This document shows, piece after piece, positions 46,370 through 56,404 of a stretch of 64,000 nucleotides of DNA. The stretch lies in assembly GCA_900073065.1 (NCBI GenBank), contig FJOG01000022.1, forward strand, positions 233,357-297,356. Reading direction: 5' to 3'. The position numbers and the translations under genes are program-made. The notes under the pieces are model-generated. The model did no database searches and was not told the DNA's origin. It saw only the letters and a list, made by a program, of their open reading frames with translations. Within the stretch, counting starts at the first letter, position 1, and each line of letters starts with the position of its first letter. The stretch is from Phialocephala subalpina. Its lineage: Eukaryota > Ascomycota > Leotiomycetes > Helotiales > Mollisiaceae.

Positions 46370-47357
46370 ATGGCGATCAGTATCGAGAGCAGAGTTCGCA
46401 ACATATCTCCACTCAGCCAAGATTCGGTCGTCAAAACCCTCTTCCAGAGCTCAATGCGGCCTCATCTTTCACGTTGTCAGACTCCAGTGTGCTTCACTAT
46501 TCTATTGAAGGGAATCCATCTCCTGATAGCCCTGTACTTGTCTTTATAAATGACACGTTTACCAATCTACGAATATGGGATCCAGCGATTGCCGTCTTGA
46601 AGGAACGTTGTCCGCAGTATCCTTTTCTCCGTTATGGCGAGTCGGCTCTTGGATCCTTCGGATTTCCGCTGACCCATCTGCAGACATGAGAGGCTATTCT
46701 ACTGATTCTCTAGGGACCTCCGACTCTATAACCATCGCCCTCCTTCTCTCCGAGCTCGAATTCCTGCTCGAAAGACTCTCGCTCCCACGCGTTCATGCCC
46801 TAATTGGTCTTGGGTTTGGCGCGAATATAGGCCTCTCTCTGCTGGCAGACCGGCCTTCGATTTCCTCTACCTTTGTTGGCATTGGTTTTGCTATACCCGA
46901 CTCTCGCATCATACCCCGTCAAACCGCAGTCGACGACTGGGCCCTTCGATCAAGCCTCGCACGCCGTGTTGGGATGGGAAACACCGCAGATAAGGCATGT
47001 GCAAGATGGTTCACGGTCGATGCTCGAGGCAGCCCCGAATGGGTTCGAGTCCGACAGATGATTGCAACAGGTAGTATAGAGGGCATGGAAAAGTTGTCAA
47101 ATGCCGTTCTCGAGTGCGTAGGCGACAACACGAATCGGAGGGGCCAGAAGATGTTGGAGAGCTTGGAAATCCCGACACTTTTTCTCTGCGGATCTAGTGA
47201 TGCGGCATTTCCAGAGGAGATGGAAAGATACCCAGCAATGATGAAAAAAGAGAAGGGTGCATTTATGTTGATTCCCAGAGCAAGTCGGCTGGCCTGCTGC
47301 GAGAATCCGAGCGGATTTGCCAATATTCTGAAATCTTGGTTGGATGGGTTTTCATGA
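46370..47357 (+). CDS. Alpha/beta-hydrolase fold protein (3-oxoadipate enol-lactonase-like) lacking catalytic residues
   Basis: The body consists of an exon ending at 46636 and an exon 46684-47357, joined by a 47-nt GC-AG intron with CTGAC branch, which restores FLRYD-MRGYSTDS. The fold is recognised from SVLHYSIEGNPSPDSPVLVF and SLPRVHALIGLGFGANIGLS. In active relatives the elbow is G-x-S-x-G; here it is GLGFG, with Gly at the Ser position. The C-terminal His is also missing (PRASRLACCENPSGF instead of a GH pair). The 5' end is uncertain: ATG 46370 is one base out of frame with the body, so a first intron or a frame error lies around 46390-46440. It sits next to the repeat-peptide gene. Confidence 0.6.
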
Positions 47358-47676
47358 AACTTCTGTCACATTTCTGATGATTGGGCAAAAAGACGAAGAC
47401 AACCTTTACTTGGCATGTCGCACATTTTTCAAAGTGGGAAAAGATTTTCGCGTTCCAGAAGAATTCGAGTTATCAACGTGTTGAAAGGCAAAGGTAGGTA
47501 ACTATGAAAAATTACCTTCTCTCTACAAACTGCCTCACCTCAATACTCTTGATAATGAATGTCGAACCAACAACTGACCACATGGAAGGTTATGAGGAGA
47601 CCACCTATCCACTACAACATGAAATTGAATCGCAATAGCACTGCTTGCCAGATGCCTTGCTCGTCATTGAGTCCTA

Positions 47677-48024
47677 TCACAAGCTTTCATCTGATCGTTC
47701 GAAGTCGCGCTTCTTGCAGATGGACTCAATATCTCTCTTACGGATGGATTCGATGTATCTCTCGGCATTGGGCTCTGGCTCTCTCTTGTGAATGGACTCC
47801 ATGTCTCTGCGAATAGACTTGATGTCCCTCTTCTCAACGGGCTCCGTAACCATATCCCTCTTGCGAATGGACTTAATGTCCCTTTGGGCAAGTGCTACAG
47901 AGAATTCAACGTTAGCAATTCATATCTCATTCCCCGAGTTTGTGGGAGACGAACCTCCTGCGTTTGGCAGTGCCAACGCCAGGGAGAGTAAAGGCACACA
48001 TGCCAAGAGGATGCTGAACTTCAT
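47677..48024 (-). CDS. Putative secreted Kex2-processed repeat peptide precursor (RiPP-like)
   Basis: Exon 1 (48024-47955) encodes a classic signal peptide, MKFSILLACVPLLSLALALP. A 60-nt intron (GTTCGT, branch GCTAACG, CTGTAG) joins exon 2 (47894-47677, TGA); total 95 residues. Exon 2 encodes short units that mostly end in dibasic Kex2 sites: DIKSIRKR, DMVTEPVEKR, DIKSIRR, DMESIHKR, YIESIRKR and DIESICKKR, with an EPEPNAER spacer. The unit is (D/Y)-(I/M)-(E/K)-S-I-x followed by KR. At DNA level the repeats recur at multiples of about 24 nt. This layout is that of fungal Kex2-processed precursors such as UstA-type RiPPs. UstYa-like genes and a P450 lie within 7 kb. No known core sequence is matched, and no product can be stated. 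Confidence 0.7.
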
Positions 48025-48566
48025 GTTTGAGAAGTTCGTGTTACGAGAATAACTTGAAAGAATTACGGGTTGATAGAGATCGTGTCGTTGTTGACTTTCG
48101 CCTGGAATTTTTATTAGCAACTAAGATGGTGATGATGTGTTGAAGACATCCGCAGCTGGTGGCCTCGAAACGTCTCCTCCGGTCTGAGATATTCCGGACC
48201 CTTGGTTTTCTACATATTCCCGATCATTATTTTCTCCGGTCTTCTCTTTGGCAACCTACCGGCATACATTCTCCAGGTCCCATGGTTATGAGCACCTGAC
48301 CACGTCTTTAAATCCGGACCCACGCATCATAATCCGGCAGCGTACCAAGTCTCACGAAGTCCAGAGAATGGCGATAGACAACATTAGAAATTCCTGCTCA
48401 GCATGTTTGGAAGTAGGATCTCTCCGATATTATCCCTTCTGTTGCACCACCTCCCGAATAAATCCAAGCCTAGTCATTTCGTCGCTGCTAAAGGCCCTAA
48501 AAACGCTGTTTGGACTACTCGTCCCGAAGACATCACTGCCTCAAGTCGATCACAATCCTGCGAGAA

Positions 48567-49080
48567 ATGGCAGCCGAGGACACCCGCCCTTTTCTCGACG
48601 AGATGATGTCGCCATCGTCCTCGCGCCAATCAACGCAAATTGGCTACGGTCAGGAAAGAGGCTCCATTGACGACCTCGATGAGATCGATATCGAGAAGAT
48701 GCATCGCAAGGATGGCAATTGCATTGTCCTCGAACGCGATGATTTATTTTAAGAGCGTTCCTCAGTCAAAGAAGCCCTCATCAACTATCTTTCAAACTAT
48801 GGAAAACCGCATCTATTCTGCTGTCTCCTTTCTCTTCGCGGCTAGTCTCTTCAGTCTTTCGATATTTGCCTTCTTCTTGGATCATCATAAGGCACTTCCG
48901 CCAGGACGCCTTCCAGGCTACGGGTATACATCACCTGGCGAGATTCTCTCTTGCGAATCTAGCTTCGAAGAAGCGGAAGCGGCTGGGTGTATCTTCGACA
49001 TTATGACATTTACAACGACACTCCGAAATACGATACCTCGGAAGCGCCCCGCGGCGTGGCATCTACCCCGCTGCAGATAA
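48567..49080 (+). pseudogene. UstYa-like / DUF3328 membrane protein B, frame broken
   Basis: ATG 48567 gives an acidic cytosolic tail (FLDEMMSPSSSRQSTQIG; DLDEIDIEKMHRKDG) and stops at TAA 48750. One base earlier the other frame continues with NRIYSAVSFLFAASLFSLSI, a membrane helix, then CESSFEEAEAAGCIFDIM. That last block (Cys, EAEAAGC-x-FD) is a signature of this fungal membrane protein family. The break is at the TTTATTTT tract. After CIFDIM the expected W-x-P-x-x-C block and the HxxHC motifs are missing. The gene faces the transposon and is probably truncated by decay. Confidence 0.55.
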
Positions 49081-49497
49081 CAGAGAGAATGGTGAGATCT
49101 TCTAATGCAAGGGTCTCAGGGTCCCCGCTATCGTAGATCCGCGTCCGACATTCTGCGCCTATGCGGCGAGCTTTCCTGAAAACCGACTTGCAAAGCGCCG
49201 ACGTTATTCTGCCCGACATTCCGCTGCTACCGTATATGCGCAGATTGAAATCTCGCTATTACTGCCTCCGAGGTCAAGGTATGCGGAGGGGATTTTCGAG
49301 GTGAGAATACCATTGGGTAATGAGCTGAGCAACAGTTCCGCGCTAAATCCTGGATTTGCTACTCAGCCGTCGATCTTGTTCTGAGGTACATGCATATATA
49401 TTTATCAAGCGAAGTCAGATGTCGCAACTGTACCATGGAGCTTTAGAGTGAAAGGTAGTAGTTAGTAACGTTGCTGACACAATTGGTCCCTGGAATA

Positions 49498-51960
49498 CAG
49501 CCATAGCATTAACTAGTCGGAAACGCGATTTTAAACCAAACGTAATCCCTTTTCAAGAAAGAGTATAATATTCGATAAAAATGCCTATTAGCTTCTCGAT
49601 TATTACTTTTTTCTCTTATAATAAAAGTTAATATAATGCAAAAAGATTTCATTTTTAATTAATATACTTATTTTTAAAAGTTATAAAAACTTGAAGTATT
49701 ATAGTATCGTAAATAAAGTTTTTTTAACCTTATGATTCTAAGTAATATAGCTTTAAATTATATCAGAAAATTCGGTATTTTTGGTCGTGAGATTAAAAGC
49801 GAGCTTGGCTATCGCGATTTTAGTTGCTTTATTATTATTAGGTTTGGAAGCTTATAAAGTTAAGCAAATAAAAGAGCTATACTCGGGCCGATTATGCGAG
49901 AGTCCCAGCAACCAAAATGAGGTCATTGCGCCCTCATCAAAATATGTAGACCTAATCGAAACACCACCTATTCTACACCAAAAATAGGTCAAAAATACAT
50001 CGTGCACCGAGTCAAAATGTCACAGTAATTGGACTTCATCTGTAAATAAGGATATACTAGTTTAAGTGAGTATAGCTAAGAAATAAACTGCCTAAACAAC
50101 TTTGAAAATAACCATTGCCCTCCCGTCCTTTATGATACAATTACACTTTAATCACGGCAATCAGATACGATACAATAGATGGGAATAGCTTTGATTGATA
50201 GGAATGGAAGCTTTTTAGGGTGGATTCAAAGAGCGCAACTTCTTAACGCTACCGCGGACTCTAAAGGAGTTATTACTTATGTGGAATCTTTCTCATGGGG
50301 AGCAGGAGGAGGGCAATGCTGGAAAGGGGACTTACAAATGAATTGATTTAGCCATAGAAATCATTTTTTCCATTATAATCAATAACAAGATCTGCTCTTG
50401 CAATTAACTCTGAAATCAATTGATTAATCTCTCGCTGTAGGACTTTCATCTACTCTTCTTCCTATGCTTTAATTATTTCCTTCTTTGTCTGAGGGTATTG
50501 ATCTCTCTTTCTAATCTGCTTGCGGATATAGTCCCAGATCCTCTCAATGGGATTTAGATCAAGAGATTGAGCTGGCCAAAAGAGACGCGAAATAGTATAT
50601 AAGCAAAGGATATTAGTTGTATACTTAGAGGAGTGAGGTTTAGCATTGTTTATAGCTAAAAGTATATCTTCTCCTTTTATCTTCGAGAGCTTTTTTATCC
50701 ATGGAAATAACTTCCCAATGAAGTAAGTATAGTATAATCGATACTAGTTGACATCGCCTTGTGCTCTTTCTCTTCTTCCTATCATATAGTTTCTCTAATA
50801 AACTTCGAAGTCAAGGCGTTTTCCCCTTCTTTTCTTCCCTTTGGCAACTAAGTCCATATCCTCAGCAAACAGTTTATCCTCGAACGCGTCTCTATTTAGC
50901 TCTTTTTAACAAACATTCATTTGAATTAGTTTTTCTTCTGCAACTTTCTTCTCTTTTGGAGTCTCTTTCTCAAAGATATGCCATGGCCCTTATCGTTATC
51001 CCATAGAAATTGCTCCAAAAAACATCCCATTAGAGAAGTCTTTATATTTAATTCCCATAACATCTAAATAGTATTCCTCCTCTCCTTTCTTCTTTTAGCA
51101 CTTATCAATTCCTTCATCGTATAATCGAATAAAGGCAGCATCAATAAATACTACTTTCGTGAGGTCCATTGACTTGATTTTATGGACGAGTTCGATGCGG
51201 CGGTCTTATAGGAATCGAGTAAATTCGGGCTTATAAGCAGTCTTTCCAAAGGAATATCTAGTATCGTATATAGCCTAGCGGAAAGTATCTACACTAATAT
51301 TAAGCCCCATCTTTTGAATATGTACCTCAATCTTCTTTCGACGTGATTCTCGGTTTGCCGTGACGGTCTTAATAATGCGATTGCGTACAGTCGAAGTGAG
51401 CTTGATCTTAGGGATATGTCCGAGCGCGTTTTGGATATTAGATATATCTGCGAGGGGGTTTCGACCAATATTCCCACTCCTCGTCATTTGGTTTCTCTTT
51501 TGTGCCTTTTGTCGCATTTTCCTAATACTTGATGCTATGATATAAGGGTAGTCTTCGTGCTCTTTTGTTGAGGTAATATAACCGGTTTTACTTACAATTG
51601 CAGTACGCTCGAGTAAATCCACTTCTCGACGGTCGGTCTTATACTCTCTTAGCGTAATGCCTTTCGTATTTCGATGTTTTCTCGCCATTTCATTAATCCG
51701 TTATTGAGATATTCGAGTCACAATAAGTTTATTTACTTATAAATACGTGTTTCGCGTTTTGGTGGGGAAAGGCTAGTGGGACACGTGCATCATCTACCCG
51801 AGTAAGTCTTCTTTACATTCTCAACGGGGTTTGAAGTCTAGGGCGCTTTTGATGCTATGGCCACTCGGGGCATTGTCTAAGTTTTAGTGATAGCCCTCTC
51901 AGCGCACAAAGTTTATTCTCGGTAAAAATCGCGATTTCCGACTAGTTAATGCTATGGCTG
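49498..51960 (-). mobile_element. Full-length, mutated Tc1/mariner transposon
   Basis: The element is bounded by inverted repeats of about 40 bp: CAGCCATAGCATTAACTAGT at 49498 and its reverse complement ending at 51960, extended by CGGAAA(T)CGCGATTTT. A TA dinucleotide flanks each end (49496-49497 and 51961-51962), the mariner target duplication. The minus strand from 51688 encodes transposase pieces: an N-terminal segment (SIRKMRQKAQKRNQMTRSGN; VRNRIIKTVTANRESRRKK) and a C-terminal segment with FWPAQSLDLNPIERIWDYIR, the DDE signature. Many stops and high AT content in between point to RIP. Length is 2463 bp. Confidence 0.85.
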
Positions 51961-51964
51961 TACT

Positions 51965-53085
51965 AGGAGCGCCTACACAGGCACCCTGACTTGCCTACGT
52001 GGGCACCCGTGCCTGTGTAGGCATAGGAACGTTTCAACGAGGCCTTCTGATTGGCTCCTTACACAGGCACCCCAATAAGCGAGGAACATTAATTTTACAC
52101 GTGAGTTTTTCAACTTTTAAAAGCACGTGAGTATTTNNNNNNNNNNNNNNNNNNNNNNNNNNNNNNNNNNNNNNNNNNNNNNNNNNNNNNNNNNNNNNNN
52201 NNNNNNNNNNNNNNNNNNNNNNNNNNNNNNNNNNNNNNNNNNNNNNNNNNNNNNNNNNNNNNNNNNNNNNNNNNNNNNNNNNNNNNNNNNNNNNNNNNNN
52301 NNNNNNNNNNNNNNNNNNNNNNNNNNNNNNNNNNNNNNNNNNNNNNNNNNNNNNNNNNNNNNNNNNNNNNNNNNNNNNNNNNNNNNNNNNNNNNNNNNNN
52401 NNNNNNNNNNNNNNNNNNNNNNNNNNNNNNNNNNNNNNNNNNNNNNNNNNNNNNNNNNNNNNNNNNNNNNNNNNNNNNNNNNNNNNNNNNNNNNNNNNNN
52501 NNNNNNNNNNNNNNNNNNNNNNNNNNNNNNNNNNNNNNNNNNNNNNNNNNNNNNNNNNNNNNNNNNNNNNNNNNNNNNNNNNNNNNNNNNNNNNNNNNNN
52601 NNNNNNNNNNNNNNNNNNNNNNNNNNNNNNNNNNNNNNNNNNNNNNNNNNNNNNNNNNNNNNNNNNNNNNNNNNNNNNNNNNNNNNNNNNNNNNNNNNNN
52701 NNNNNNNNNNNNNNNNNNNNNNNNNNNNNNNNNNNNNNNNNNNNNNNNNNNNNNNNNNNNNNNNNNNNNNNNNNNNNNNNNNNNNNNNNNNNNNNNNNNN
52801 NNNNNATAATTTATTTAATTGAAATTATTTTATGTAGTAAATTATAGTGTATATTGCATTTACTTAGAATAATAAGGATAAAACTCGCTTAAAGGGTGCC
52901 TATAGAAGAGTCTAATCAAATGATTGTAAGTCTATTTAGTGCTCTCGCTAAAACGCTATTGGCATATGAGGGTGCCTGTGTAAGAGCTCCTAAGCCAATT
53001 AGAAGGCCTCGTTGAAACGTTCCCACGCCTACAGAGGCACGGGTGCCCACGTAGGCAAGTCAGGGTGCTTGTGTAGGCGCTCCTT
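51965..53085. mobile_element. Long-TIR DNA transposon inserted at the mariner edge; interior is an N gap
   Basis: Terminal inverted repeats of about 110 bp begin AGGAGCGCCTACACAGGCAC on the left (51965) and end with the reverse complement on the right (53084). GGCTGTAC is present just outside both ends (51956-51963 and 53086-53093), an 8-bp target duplication that suits a hAT-type element; a 9-bp duplication with one mismatch, as in Mutator-like elements, is the alternative. Within each repeat GCCTACACAGGCAC and GTGCCTGTGTAGGC form a hairpin. The coding interior cannot be judged because of the gap. Confidence 0.7.
52137..52805. other. Assembly gap (669 N)
   Basis: A run of N inside the long-TIR element. 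The inverted repeats on both sides suggest that the gap reflects repeat collapse; its true length is unknown. Confidence 0.98.
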
Positions 53086-53504
53086 GGCTGTACCTCGCCC
53101 CCTGAATATTGCAAGCGAGCACGGAGGCTTAGCGATCGTATCCATAACCTTAGCGAGCCTCACAAAAGTTTTGCTAAACACTTCAACAAGTATTGATCGC
53201 TCTATTGAAATTGCTTCCATGTAGGGTATCACTCAGATTATGAAAGCATATTCTATGAAACCTCAAAATCAAGTAAGTTGTCTTCGGATCAATGTTTGGA
53301 GAGTTGTCTGGCGTTGAAATTAACACTAAATGTGGCTCGCTTGAAAGCCACCCAGCCTTGCGCGGAAGCCCCCGACAGTAATCAAAGTCTAGATACCAGA
53401 GACACCTGAGAGAGCTCCTGCTCACTCCACATCACGGAAGCATGTGTACGATCAATTTTAAGTGTTATGGCTATGATAAAGCATAAAAATTGCAACATTC
53501 AATC

Positions 53505-54110
53505 ATCCCCAAAACCCGATGATGTCCATGCAGCAGCTAAAGCTGCTAATCCACCTGCTCGAAGACAGCATGCTACCCCATCTTGACTTCCCACTATTTT
53601 GAATACCCATAAAATTGCACTGCATGCCAAAGCTGCAACGATCTGCGGGATTGAGATCGCGGTGTTATGCAGACTCGTGATAAGACCAGCTTGATTCTCG
53701 TCTGAAGGTTCCAGCTCCGCCATAGCAATTTCTTGCTGCCTGTTTTATTTTGCTGCTAATTCTTAACCGATAATAGCATATGGAGCCCACAGAGTCATTA
53801 CCCATGAAACATCGCTGAACGCAATCAGGACAGTGCCGTCAATATGGTCCTTCACAAGGAGAGTAGAGAACATGAGGATGGCAAAAAATATGTGCGCCAA
53901 AGTCCACATCTGGGAGAGGGTAAATCTCTAAAAGAAGCGATACTAAGACTGCAATTTGGTGTGATTCGAAGAGTTGCTCGCGGGACGGACAATACAATGG
54001 AACAAGAGGGAAAAATTGGCGACAAGAGCAACAATTGCAGACAGAAGGTTGCAACTGTGCCAACTCGAGTGCTGGTCAGGCTCTTGTTATTTTAGTATGG
54101 CACCAGTAGA
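53505..54110 (-). pseudogene. C-terminal fragment of an MFS (sucrose/GPH-type) transporter
   Basis: The minus strand reads TLAHIFFAILMFSTLLVKDH then WVMTLWAPYAIIG, meets a TAA where the family has Gln-Glu, and continues EIAMAELEPSDENQAGLITS and LHNTAISIPQIVAALACSAI, ending SGFGDD. The LHN-x-x-IS-x-PQ block is typical of fungal sugar transporters of the glycoside-pentoside-hexuronide group. At least two stops (TAA) interrupt it and the N-terminal two thirds are absent. In a RiPP or metabolite cluster an MFS gene would usually export the product, but this one is dead. Confidence 0.6.
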
Positions 54111-54189
54111 AGAGCGCGGGGTTTCGAGACTCATCACCAGCATGAGTCTCTCCCTCAAGATTGCAAAAATCATGGGTGCATAACCACCA

Positions 54190-54973
54190 AAACACGAAGC
54201 CGTCAACGAACAACAAGATGATGAAGAAGCAACACAGCAAACTTCTCTGATACCCAATATTTGCAGGGACCGACGTACTCTTCGTTTGAAAATCATTGGT
54301 TTGGTGTTCTGCCTGGGAATCCTCATATCAACATTTCTCACCCTCGTCGCATTCGGCATTATTTTGTGCAGCATCGTCAATCAAATCCATCTGTCCGGAG
54401 ACCTCTGCGGACCTTCGACAGCCAATACCACTGCAAGCTCATCTTCGGGTCTACAAAAGCCTAGAACTTTCACGTGTAGCAGCACTGCCGATGAAGCTTG
54501 TGCTCTTGGCTGTAGGTAGGACATTGTAGGTTGGTTACTCATGACAATTTGAAAGGATCAATACTGACTCTACAATGTCAGATGACTATGTCCTGGGAGC
54601 ATTCCGACTGCTTCGATGTGCCGACCTAACAAGAGAATTCGAAGAACTAGGTCTATAGACCTTCTACTATAGTTCTCGGCTCGGCAAAGAAACTCCAGAG
54701 CCCGAGATGCTCAGCCTGATCCCATACGACCAAGTTGGCGATCAACCGGAACGAATGTGGACTGACAGGAGATACCATATCTACCACTGCATTTATGCTT
54801 GGAAGATGCTACATCGCGCAGTAGAGAGGGATTGGAAGGTGGGAGCAGAACTGGCAAGTTATCATCATACTGAGCATTGCTTGTCTGCACTGGCAAATAC
54901 GAGTGTGCCTATGGATGCGATCATGATGGATCATCACGAAGGTGAATGTGCAGTATCCGATTTGTTGAGGTAG
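54190..54973 (+). pseudogene. UstYa-like / DUF3328 protein C with HxxHC motifs, broken
   Basis: The frame opens without an ATG (PPKHEAVNEQQDDEEATQQT), then has a basic stop-transfer and helix (KIIGLVFCLGILISTFLTLV) and ACALGC before a probable intron at about 54517-54580. The second exon first fits one frame (MSWEHSDCFDV) and then another (ADLTREFEELG), meets TAG at 54657, and continues TFYYSSRLGKETPEPEML. The paired motifs HIYHCIYAWKMLHRA and HTEHC near 54775 and 54880 are the HxxHC copper/catalytic signature of UstYa-type oxidases. A frame shift and a stop make it non-functional as read. Confidence 0.6.
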
Positions 54974-55129
54974 ACAATTATGGTGTACAAAAATTCAAGC
55001 AAAATGATGGATGGATTTGAGGTCTCGGCGTACAGAAAGCAAGCAGAACAACTCATAGACCTGAATTTCAGAGCAGGCGAACGTTCATCTCATAAAGCGA
55101 TGCTAGCCCTCTGACAGAAAATCTCAACC

Positions 55130-55618
55130 TCAAAGCATCTCTCGTACAATTTGCACGCGATGACAGAACGAAGGCAACTCGCCTTTAAGCTGATACGTTA
55201 CCCAAAAAAGTTGCGGGTGTCCATGAGCCCACTCACACACCATGAATCCCTTCCACACCTTCTCCCCAGAGTCCTCTTCCTCGAACTCCAACAGCTCCTC
55301 TTTACCATCTCCCACGCCTTCAGAGAACACCAATCCATCACTCCCACCATCTTCGACTATCTCCACTTTCTCCCATCCAGCGCGCTGGCCTCCATCCGTG
55401 CGAAGCGTCAGTCCCCATTGTCGGCCTTCATGAGAAGCGGAAGTGAAGATGATACGTTTTCCGTCTAAGTGACCTTTGATGAACTTTGGAGGTGCAGGTG
55501 TAAGAACGACGGAATTGATACCGGAACCATGATGGCGTAGGTAGAGGTTTGTGTATGGAGATGGTGGCTCGCCGGGAAGTGGAGCAGTCTTCAGGAAGAA
55601 TTGGGGGTTGGGTGCCAT
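55130..55618 (-). CDS. Hypothetical protein, possibly DUF7907-like
   Basis: A single exon of 162 residues from ATG 55618. It begins APNPQFFLKTAPLPGEPPSP and contains NLYLRHHGSGINSVVLTPAP and an acidic stretch (LEFEEEDSGEKVWKGFMVCE). The pattern of Phe-x-Leu-Lys-Thr followed by N-L-Y-L resembles a family of small fungal beta-rich proteins, but I am not sure of the match. There is no signal peptide. Confidence 0.55.
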   Translation of the reverse strand: MAPNPQFFLKTAPLPGEPPSPYTNLYLRHHGSGINSVVLTPAPPKFIKGHLDGKRIIFTSASHEGRQWGLTLRTDGGQRAGWEKVEIVEDGGSDGLVFSEGVGDGKEELLEFEEEDSGEKVWKGFMVCEWAHGHPQLFWVTYQLKGELPSFCHRVQIVREML

Positions 55619-56404
55619 GATTGAGATTGGATGTAAATTACTGTGATTGAAGGATGGAGTTGGTTTTGATAACGTGCCTGCTGGCTTGCAGAGTCATGTA
55701 AGAGAATCACGGAGTCTGTGCTGAGATGATCTTGTTACACAGACAGGGCTGTCTTTATCCGGAACCAAACCAAATCCAAACCCCGTGATCACTGGAATTG
55801 TGGCCGGATTATCACCTTCGGACTGCCGTGATTTATCTATTGCTGAACTGGCACCCGAATATGTATTTACTGACTGGCGTTGACGCTCACTTTGATTTTG
55901 CCATTTGGTAATACCCAGCCCACCACCTCAGCAATCTTGAGAATGAATTTCTCGTCCATGGGCTGTTCTAGACTGGTCAGAATAACACAAAACGAGGAGC
56001 AAACTGGTCGAAGATAGAGCAGCAGCAATTCTGTAAGACTTACATACTCGCAGACTGGCATGGAAGAGATCGACAAAGCTGCAAGCAAAAATTGCAAAAG
56101 ACATAGAACAGCAGGGACAAAATGGTGTTCGCCCCTCTGCAGCTGTGTTCTCACCATACAATAAGCGAACTCAAAGCGTCAAAGGGATAGATTCTCAGAA
56201 AAGGTCTCCAACCTCCGCCCCGCCAAAAAAAATTGCAAATTTTTTTTTTTATAAACAGTAGGGATTCGCTGATGGTCACCCACTCAACTACTAGTCTACC
56301 GATAGAAGGTTTGTCTATGGCAGAGCGGAACGGGATGCCCAATTCTCCACCGTTTGGCTTTCGGGATCGCGGAACCTGAAATTGGGCCTGCCGTATTCGG
56401 AGAC
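55619..56404. other. Intergenic, no gene supported
   Basis: About 790 bp between the hypothetical protein gene and a short AT-rich element. It includes a poly-A/poly-T tract at 56225-56250. Open frames do not look coding. Confidence 0.4.

Noticed and set aside
47559..48052. Plus-strand and alternate minus-strand frames over the repeat precursor
   Set aside because: They mirror the repeated Kex2 units in other registers; only one frame has signal peptide, intron and KR sites.
52127..52822. Open frame across the N run
   Set aside because: It consists of undetermined bases.
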